From Anastrepha obliqua (Eukaryota; Arthropoda; Insecta; Diptera; Tephritidae), in NCBI RefSeq assembly GCF_027943255.1, contig NC_072896.1:1612001-1676000 (forward strand): a stretch of DNA of 64,000 nt, given 5' to 3'. The notes beneath the pieces are model-generated. The model saw only the letters and a list, made by a program, of their open reading frames with translations. It ran no database searches and was not told the origin of the DNA. A program made the translations under genes and the position numbers. This document shows positions 57,685-64,000 of this stretch, in pieces. The first letter of the stretch is position 1; each line of letters begins with the position of its first letter.

Positions 57685-57946
57685 TCAATATTTTCTATCT
57701 TCTGGAACGTTTTGCGGTCATAGCGATTGATACATCATCCGCAAAACCAATAAGTGATACTCCGTTGTATACTTGGAGACGCAAATTACCATCGTGCAGG
57801 CTATTCCACAGTAGGGGACCTACCACACCAGCTGTAACTTTGTAGTCGATAGCTTCAACGTCGCTGTCGTAGCACAAAACTCTTTCGGACAAATACCCCT
57901 GATGTTGAGTAGAATAAAAGAAAATACCATTGGTTGCCACATCTCG
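57685..57946 (-). mobile_element. R1-like LINE reverse transcriptase fragment
   Basis: Minus-strand reading gives GYLSERVLCYDSDVEAIDYK, VTAGVVGPLLWNSLHDGNLR and VSLIGFADDVSIAM. The catalytic FADD box is present. The usual PQGSVLGP is shortened to VGP, indicating a small deletion. The fragment ends at the mariner-like insertion at 57949. Confidence 0.78.
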
Positions 57947-57948
57947 TA

Positions 57949-58461
57949 CTGGGTTGCCCATATTCGACGGACCCATGTGTTTTTTTTAAATCCGCGGGCA
58001 ACAATCTTTGCGTCAATTGAATCTTATACGGGAATAAATGCAAATCAATGCATATAATTCGTTGTAAAGTGGTCCGAGCAATGCCCAACTGCTGATAACG
58101 GCGATTTTGGGATGTCCTTGGCGACGTCTCAACACTGGCCCGTACAAGAGCAATATTCTCATCCCATCGCCTTGGTCGCATCACCAGTCGAAAACCTTTC
58201 GTACAAACGTTTAATGGTGTTCTTAGAAGGCGCACTTTTCACAGTATTTAATTTTTTACACGCACGTTGAGTTTTCACAATTGACTTCTTTTGTTGAATG
58301 TAAATTTCGACAATTTGGGAGCGCTTGCATGGCGTGTACTGTTCCATGGTAAAAATCTGCTTGGACTGACGCTTCCAACGCGATCTGACATTAAGCGATC
58401 TGACGTCTCTGTCAAAAGATACAGGGTTACCAGATGGGTCCGTCGAATATGGGCGACCCTG
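57949..58461 (-). mobile_element. Tc1/mariner-type deletion derivative, complete ends
   Basis: 513 bp between TA dinucleotides (57947-57948, 58462-58463). Inverted ends CTGGGTTGCCCATATTCGAC and (reverse complement) CAGGGTCGCCCATATTCGAC. The minus strand encodes the transposase N-terminal half: MEQYTPCKRSQIVEIYIQQK, KSAPSKNTIKRLYERFSTGD, then after a frameshift VETSPRTSQNRRYQQLGIAR and DLHLFPYKIQLTQRLLPADL. The catalytic domain is deleted. Confidence 0.87.
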
Positions 58462-58463
58462 TA

Positions 58464-59182
58464 TTATATATTTTTTTACCGGAATGTCCATAGAACGGCA
58501 GTGTTACTTAATTCTTAAATGCCCACCTTTTTCTTCTATGAAATTAAAAATATACTTGGAATCTTATTCCATTTTAAAGATTTTTGTTCCACAACTCTTC
58601 AGTTCAGTTTTAGACATTTTACAAAGAGTTTTGTTTATGGGTCTCTTACAGAACCGAAGACGTTTAAGCATCCACAAATGCTTGATATTGCAAAATGCAT
58701 TTGGCGAGGTGTAAAAATAAATTAGAGAAGAGCACATCCGCTACGACATGCCTGGCGTGTATGTTTATGTTTCAGCCTGCTTAGAGTCGTTTTAAAATAA
58801 ATTTAATGAATTAATTTTGATTTAATGTGTGGTTGGTTTCTGGCGCTGCCACTAGAAGTTTAGGGGTTAAACATCGTGGCCATAATTTTTTGTAGAGATC
58901 TCCAATCACCTTACGACCTTTATAAATAATTTCTCTCTATACGCATTTTGAATAATGTAATGAAATATTTTCGATTCTACCTCTCCATTTGCACCAACAA
59001 CAACAAAGTTGTGCATTTTTCTATCTAAAAAGCGCAGCAGCTCTCCATTTTGTACGAAAACATACAATAAATTACATTCGAGATTCCGATTGATTGACAC
59101 TAATGCACAATTTTTCTTGCTTATCAAAAACTCTTTTGCTCAGTTTCTCATCTCTCCATTCTGTGTCTGTCTCCCTTTCTAG
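58464..59182. other. Intron end before the terminal beat exon
   Basis: AT-rich intron; CT-rich sequence from about 59125 leads into the acceptor at 59182. Nothing else recognised. Confidence 0.45.
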
Positions 59183-60471
59183 CGGCCGACATCACATCTT
59201 CTGCAGCAACTGTACACCATACGACAGCGCACATCTATGCGAAAGCTCTCAAAATGCATTGGAAATACATTTGGACTGGTCTGATGGCGACAGCGGCAGC
59301 CATTCAGGCATCCAGTAGTCAGCAGAAGCAACCTGTAATGGAACAGGACTTGCAGCGCCACCGATATATCAAATGGATAAGTGAAGCAAGTAATGGAAAA
59401 GAAGAAGAAGAGGAGCAAGAAGAAGAAGAAGGAGAAGGCATAGCAGCTACAGCAATGAAGAATGTGGCCGCGTTAGAGCTGTTTTGTGTCGGTGAAAGCG
59501 TTGCTTATATTTTCGCTGCTATTTGCGCGAGCATCTTTGTATGCGCACTGACACGCCATTTTATAAGCCATCAAAGGCAGCCAAACAAATTAGTGAGGGC
59601 GGAAGCGGGGCAAGCAATGAAGCTACGAGAAGCATCCTCGATTGTCGCGCCACCATTGGCAACATTTACTGTCACAGTGTTGCTCTCGAAAGTAATAGAC
59701 GCAGCAGCAGCAGCAGCAGCAGCAACGTATGATGCGAAAGGTGGGGCAGTCACATCACCGACAACAAAATCACCTGCAACGACGGTGTTAGTCAAACGGA
59801 CATTGAAAGGACAAAAATCCTATCATAATTGCGTTACAAAAAATTTGAATTCATTGAGTGTAAGACTCTGGGGATTTCCACGAACGCTGTTGATGGTGGC
59901 GGCAAATCCATTACAAAAATTGCGAGTGTTGAAACAACAACAAACACAAAAGAAGCAATATGAGCAGCGTGAAAGCACAGCAATATTGCACAACGAGGCG
60001 CGCTTTCGGGGCAATGCAAATCAACAGCTGTCGCTGGCACTTGCCGGCAGGAGTCCATCACCTCCTTCAGCAATAATTTTCAACGAACTGGCATTTGGTG
60101 GTTCGGATGTAAGTGCTGCCATGCATGGTGCAATTGGCGTTTGCCATACCATCGGCACTTACAGCTGCAGCAGCAGAGGTGGCGGCAGCAACAATCAACC
60201 GATTGCCAATTTCGCTAAGGACGCGTCAAAGGATCTAACATTATTGATGATGATTGCGCAACGTTTTGATTGTCAACATGTTGACGATTTTGTTACAGTA
60301 TCACCCGGTGTGAGGCAAAAACTGCAACAACAACAGCAACAGCAACAGCAGCTGCGTAAAGTGCAACTGCAGTCGATAGAAAATCATAAAGTGTTGGCGA
60401 AAGCAAAGGCGTTGCCGTTTAATTGGCAAGGAAACTGCGCGCCTCCTCGTCCTTGCTGGAGCGAGTGCTGA
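59183..60471 (+). CDS. beat: Beat-family terminal exon: membrane segment and low-complexity tail
   Basis: The acceptor CCTTTCTAG ends at 59182. Two bases complete an Ala codon, then 428 codons run to TGA. The start of this exon is not a start codon; the Met at 59254 is internal. The first part is Ser/Thr/Ala-rich, followed by an acidic run of Glu (about 59398-59440). Next comes a hydrophobic stretch, VAYIFAAICASIFVCAL, followed by Arg/His/Lys, which looks like a type I membrane anchor. The remaining roughly 300 residues are low complexity: a poly-Ala run near 59700, Gln-rich stretches near 59935 and 60330-60355, and a Cys-containing end. Codons behave as coding (CAA/CAG mixed, frame open for 1.29 kb). 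The long tail is inferred to be cytoplasmic. It could be lineage-specific, since such tails vary widely between Beat proteins. Confidence 0.82.
59700..59730 (+). repeat. Short GCA/AGC trinucleotide repeat (poly-Ala) in beat exon
   Basis: A GCAGCAGCAGCAGCAGCAGC run encoding Ala in the tail of the Beat protein. Triplet length variation here would not break the frame. Confidence 0.8.
60325..60354 (+). repeat. CAA/CAG repeat (poly-Gln) in beat exon
   Basis: Mixed CAA and CAG codons encode a run of nine Gln followed by LRK. Interrupted codons suggest the run is kept as protein sequence rather than being a fresh DNA repeat. Confidence 0.8.
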
Positions 60472-60520
60472 TGCCGGCCAATGGTAGTATAAGTAAATGC
60501 TTGAAAAGACAAGCGGAAAT

Positions 60521-60548
60521 AATAAATAGCTTAAAATAAATGAATAAA
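60521..60548 (+). promoter_or_regulatory. Candidate poly(A) signals of the beat-family gene
   Basis: Three AATAAA hexamers (60521, 60535, 60543) lie 50-75 bases after the stop codon in A-rich sequence. A second cluster of AATAAA-like hexamers lies at about 61034-61063. Either could serve as the 3' end; AT-rich sequence makes chance matches common. Confidence 0.4.
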
Positions 60549-61312
60549 TAATGAAGTAATGAAACAATAGACCCGTAAGCGGCGCGTTGACTTGCAAGCA
60601 AAGAAACAAAAGCTACTTTAATAGAAACAGGAAAAGCCCAAAAAGAACAAAAAAACAAAAAAAGAAAAATAGAATAATAAATTAGAAATTAGAAATAAGA
60701 ATTTGTTGCTGCTTCTAATGGCACCAAAGCAGCAGTGTGTGTAAATACCCAAGTAGTTGAAAAACCTAAAAAGTTGTGAAAATACGATAGTCAATAATTT
60801 TGATTTACGACAAAAAATGTAGAACTATAATTTTTATGTAAGTAAATGAAAATAGAAATGTATGCCAAAAATAGAATTATAGTCAAATATTTATTCTTTA
60901 TGGTAAAATAATTATTAAAAAAGCATTTAATGTATTAATAGGAGAAAAGCTCTTCATTGTAGTGACACAGCACCCGAAAATGCCCTGGTCAAGTCGATCC
61001 GCTGTGCTATTATGTTTGCTGGTTCAACCAATTTAAAGAATAAAAATAAAATAAAATAAAAATTAGTTTGCCGTAAGGGTTAATAAATAGCATTTAAGTA
61101 AGTTAAAACACATACAAATTAATTAATTTAAATGAAACAAATATCACAGAGGAAGAACAACTAAATAACTTTAATTCTCTTTCGAACAAAATATTTAATT
61201 TTCTTGCCAGTCGTTGTTTTTGTTTAATCGAATTGTCGGTGTGTTTCTATTGTTCCAACTTTTTTTTCTTAAAAATTAGCTTATATTTAATTCATTTTTA
61301 TATATGCATGTA
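60549..61312. other. 3' flank of the beat gene
   Basis: A-rich sequence with many AATAAA-like hexamers, probably 3' UTR and downstream DNA. No gene recognised. Confidence 0.45.
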
Positions 61313-62547
61313 TCGGGTGTTTTTTAAGCTGACTGAGAACTAGCGATATCGATAGCTATGGTTTGCCAGCCCAGAATGACAAATATATGGTTGCCATTTC
61401 TGTTCAGAAAGGTGTAGATAGTGACATCATCGGCCTTAACAACCGCGCTGTTAGTTCTGCCTTCTCCAAACTGGAAAGAGGCAAAGCGAATGGGTCAGGT
61501 GGTGAACGAGGACAAACCGAAGGAAACAGGAGATCTGTCTTCAAACAAACAGTCGGCGCACTCGCGTATAGGGACCCACGTCACAGTCTTTTTCTTCGAT
61601 TCCGAATATAGGCGATCATACAATTTAAACAATATATATTGTATTGCAATTAAATATCGAATTACAAAAATATTTTACGTTTAATATAAATTTGTTATAA
61701 TTCCATGGTAAAGGTCTCGATTTCTCGCTATCTCCAATAAAGTTCCTACATTGCCGATTCCAGTCCAATGTCTTATACAGGGTCCGCCATATAACTTTAC
61801 GGAATTAAAAATGCTATAAAAAAGAAACTACTCAGGTGGAGAAGGACTTGGCTTCACTTGGTGTGTCCAATTGGCGCCGGTTAGCACGAGAAAGAAGCGA
61901 CAGACGCGCTTTGTTTAGCTCGGCCAAAATCGCGTAAGTGGTTATTGCGCCAATTAAGATAAAGAAGGTTTGGCAAGTCGTCATGAATCGTTTGAAGCCA
62001 AAAAAGATGCTTCCAAATCGTGGAAACTCACATTTGAAAAAATAAATCTGTTTGCAAAGTTCATAAAGCACTGGCGGCATCATTGGTCTTTATTTAATTC
62101 GAAATGAGGAAGCAGCTGCTGTTACGAAGAATGGCGAGCCCTATCGAACAATCCTGACTTAGTAACGTTTTGGTTGCCACACACTTTCCAGAAGTGGTTC
62201 TGCTCATTGACCCCTCGTTCGTGCAATTTAAAGCCGCTGGATTACTTTTTGTAGGGCTATGTTGAATCATTTGCTTATGTTGACAAACCAGCAACGCTTG
62301 AAGCATTTGAAACCAATATTCAGGCCACCATTCACGCCATACGGACAGTTTATTGGAAAAAAGAGTAGAAAATTGGACTAATCGAACATTTAACTCTTAG
62401 CCGCGGCAGACCTATGCTAGGTATCATTTTAAAAAATAAATTACAACAACTATCTACCAGATTATGATGAAAAAAAAATGTATTCCAAAAATATTCCTTT
62501 TTTTGTATTATCATGTCAAGTTCCCAAAAACATAAAAAAACACCCGA
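61313..62547 (+). mobile_element. Tc1/mariner-type element with a LINE fragment inside, decayed
   Basis: The ends TCGGGTGTTTTTTAAGC at 61313 and (reverse complement of the right end) TCGGGTGTTTTTTTATG are inverted repeats next to TA. Plus-strand reading from 62075 gives GGIIGLYLIRNEEAAAVTKN, NGEPYRT, and a degraded C-terminal half with FAYVDKPATLEAFETNI-like residues. Between 61600 and 62070 foreign sequence is present, including the LINE end below and a TACAGGGTCCGCCATATAAC motif at about 61777 that looks like another transposon end. Confidence 0.65.
61845..61968 (+). mobile_element. RTE-like LINE 3'-end fragment
   Basis: GGCTTCACTTGGTGTGTCCA, GGCGCCGGTTAGCACGAGAA and AAAATCGCGTAAGTGGTTAT match the fragment at 37650 and the 3' end of the copy at 8283. 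Its tail is AATTAAGATAAAGAAGG. Confidence 0.8.
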
Positions 62548-62551
62548 TATG

Positions 62552-64000
62552 TGTATTAATATTTCATTAAATTCAGTTAAATTTGTTGTTCTTTTGTTGC
62601 TAATATGGCAATGTAGATATTTTAGCCCGTAGTGGTAACAATATTCTAGCCAAACATTTGTTCCCATTCCAAGCGAAATTAGCTATCAAACGCCATATAA
62701 AATTCCTGGCCGTGAAATATGTTCCAAAAATTCACAATAATTTCACTTCAAAGATGTGCCAGAGAGCGTCACTGAAATCAAAAAATGTCGATGAAATGAG
62801 AGAACGCAAATGTCAAATAACTTTTTTTCGAGTTCTAAATTGTAGATCCGCTAGTAAGGAATCTCCTCTACTAACCACGCCAGTGGGAGATTCAGGACAT
62901 TGCTTGTTGTAACCTAAATATAAGACGACTTCTGGCCAGGAAGGAGTCATAATTATGTCATACTATATATAATATTATAGTTGTGTATGAAAAGCACCGG
63001 AAAAAACGTTATTAATCAAAATAAGCGAAAGCAATTTTTTATTTTTCATTAACATTACCTGCTCATATTGCACAACTATTCGAATTCGAAATGCGCCAGA
63101 AGTATTTTAAAACTGAAAATTGTTCCGATGCAGCAAGGCACAATAGTTGCTGACCAGCATGAGCAGGATGTCCTTTTGCATAGCGCCGCCTGGAAGTATG
63201 CTACAAATTTCTATATCCTGCTGCGTTATTAGTACGGAAGTAGTTTGTATGAGCGCAAATCAGCTTTAGCTCGGACACAAACCAAGCGCCCACACACGGC
63301 TGGTTTGCACACACCCTGTGTGTCATGAAAACTGCAGTTGCAGGGAGTACGAAATATTTTAATTTAAAGAAACAAAAGAATATTTTTTTATGTATGGTTA
63401 ATTTTTACTCCTTTTTGTTTTTTTTATTTAATTTCACATTAACATCCATACAAAATATTCTCTCCGTTTAATTTCATTCTACAATGTTGCGTGTTTAGTT
63501 ATTGTACGGATGCTTTTGCTTGTTTGGTTTTATAAATTTGTTCAATAAATTTTTTTGTTTCGGCAAAGTGACTTGTTGTCTGTTTTTTTGCTGAGAAAGC
63601 AACAATATTTGCATAAATACATAAATATAAAAATAAACAAATACGAAAAAGAGCTAAGCTAGTAATCTACTCACATACATACATACACACATAAAATATT
63701 TGTACGAAGCTTAAATTGTAAATATGAAAAGCAAATCGAAAAGTGAAATCACTACAGTTGTGAAAAAAATGACCAAAATACTCAAAGAGTTGTAGGTACC
63801 ACTGTGTTTCCATACTGCCGAGCAAATGGTGGATGTCTTTGGATGAGTGAATGTAGAATAGCGTAGATGTAAGCCCCATGTGTAGGTATTTATATGTATA
63901 GTGAATAGTTAGATGCAGAAAAGCATGCAAGGAACTTCAGCTTATAAAAAGTTATTAGAAAACATTTTCGGCTAAACAAAATTAACACCTTAATTTTTTA
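62552..64000. other. 3' flank, nothing recognised
   Basis: AT-rich sequence with CATA-type microsatellite near 63673-63690. Short open frames (62658-62912 plus, 63667-63930 minus) show no motif. Confidence 0.4.

Larger units (their letters stand above)
6846..60471 (+). other. beat: Beaten path-family gene, six 3'-ward exons over 53.6 kb (5' exon missing)
   Basis: This is the extent of the only host gene I can support. Six exons join with matching phases (entry phase 1, then 0, 1, 0, 0, 1) into an uninterrupted 692-residue frame ending in TGA at 60469-60471. Beat proteins are neuronal immunoglobulin-superfamily proteins that act in axon guidance, motor-axon defasciculation and synaptic partner recognition, often by binding Side proteins. 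The assembled chain has Ig domain 1 (about residues 5-116, Cys27 and Cys95, Trp41), Ig domain 2 (about 118-215, Cys142 and Cys205, Trp155), an acidic linker, a hydrophobic segment at about 359-387, and a tail of about 300 residues. The start codon and most of the signal peptide belong to an upstream exon I could not find. The subgroup (I to VII in Drosophila) is not assigned. The introns hold nearly all the mobile elements listed below. Confidence 0.9.

Noticed and set aside
59571..59795. Minus-strand Ala-rich frame over the last beat exon
   Set aside because: Antisense shadow of the poly-Ala and poly-Gln coding repeats.
1..64000. LTR retrotransposon or retrovirus-like sequence
   Set aside because: I looked for protease, integrase and long terminal direct repeats and recognised none; all reverse transcriptase pieces are of LINE type.

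Overview
The window is AT-rich eukaryotic DNA from an insect, most likely a higher fly (Diptera; a tephritid-like genome is a guess from the repeat types). Long introns, GT-AG exons of a Beaten path (Beat) immunoglobulin-family gene, and abundant Tc1/mariner, LINE and tRNA-derived SINE debris all point that way. I see no bacterial operon, CRISPR array, rRNA or free-standing tRNA gene.

One host gene runs through most of the window on the + strand. Six exons (6846-7057, 21242-21377, 21823-21956, 47215-47337, 47435-47618, 59183-60471) join in consistent phases into 692 residues. These make two Ig domains, a linker, one likely membrane segment and a long low-complexity tail. The exon with the start codon and most of the signal peptide was not found; it lies upstream in the window or outside it. 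Introns are about 14.2 kb, 0.4 kb, 25.3 kb, 0.1 kb and 11.6 kb.

The rest is intron or flank packed with mobile DNA. From left to right: a deleted Tc1/mariner-type copy at the left edge; LINE and SINE remnants (1.7-2.4 kb, 7.8-9.3 kb); related IS630/Tc1/mariner-type deletion derivatives (9.4-9.9, 10.6-11.6, 15.3 kb); a 2.7-kb element with about 580-bp inverted repeats nested in one of them (15.6-18.3 kb); three copies of a fold-back family (23.0, 26.9, 44.6 kb); a Tc1-like element (27.9-29.0 kb); mariner-type debris (31.0, 33.5-35.1 kb); a P/THAP9-like transposase remnant (39.8-40.3 kb); a LINE with RNase H (43.0-44.5 kb); more LINE pieces (45.3-46.9 kb); a nearly intact mariner (48.2-49.5 kb); an unclassified TIR element with a spliced orphan gene and a nested TTAA-flanked element (50.0-52.1 kb); a second RNase H LINE (54.9-56.4 kb); nested R1-like and mariner-like pieces (57.2-58.5 kb); and a mariner-like copy downstream of the gene (61.3-62.5 kb).

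The candidates least explained by familiar families are the element at 49964-52135 and the long-TIR element at 15624-18319. Both carry a protein I recognise only as a widespread uncharacterised arthropod type, and both have termini and target duplications that can be read from the sequence. All family names come from motif recognition by eye; no search was run.
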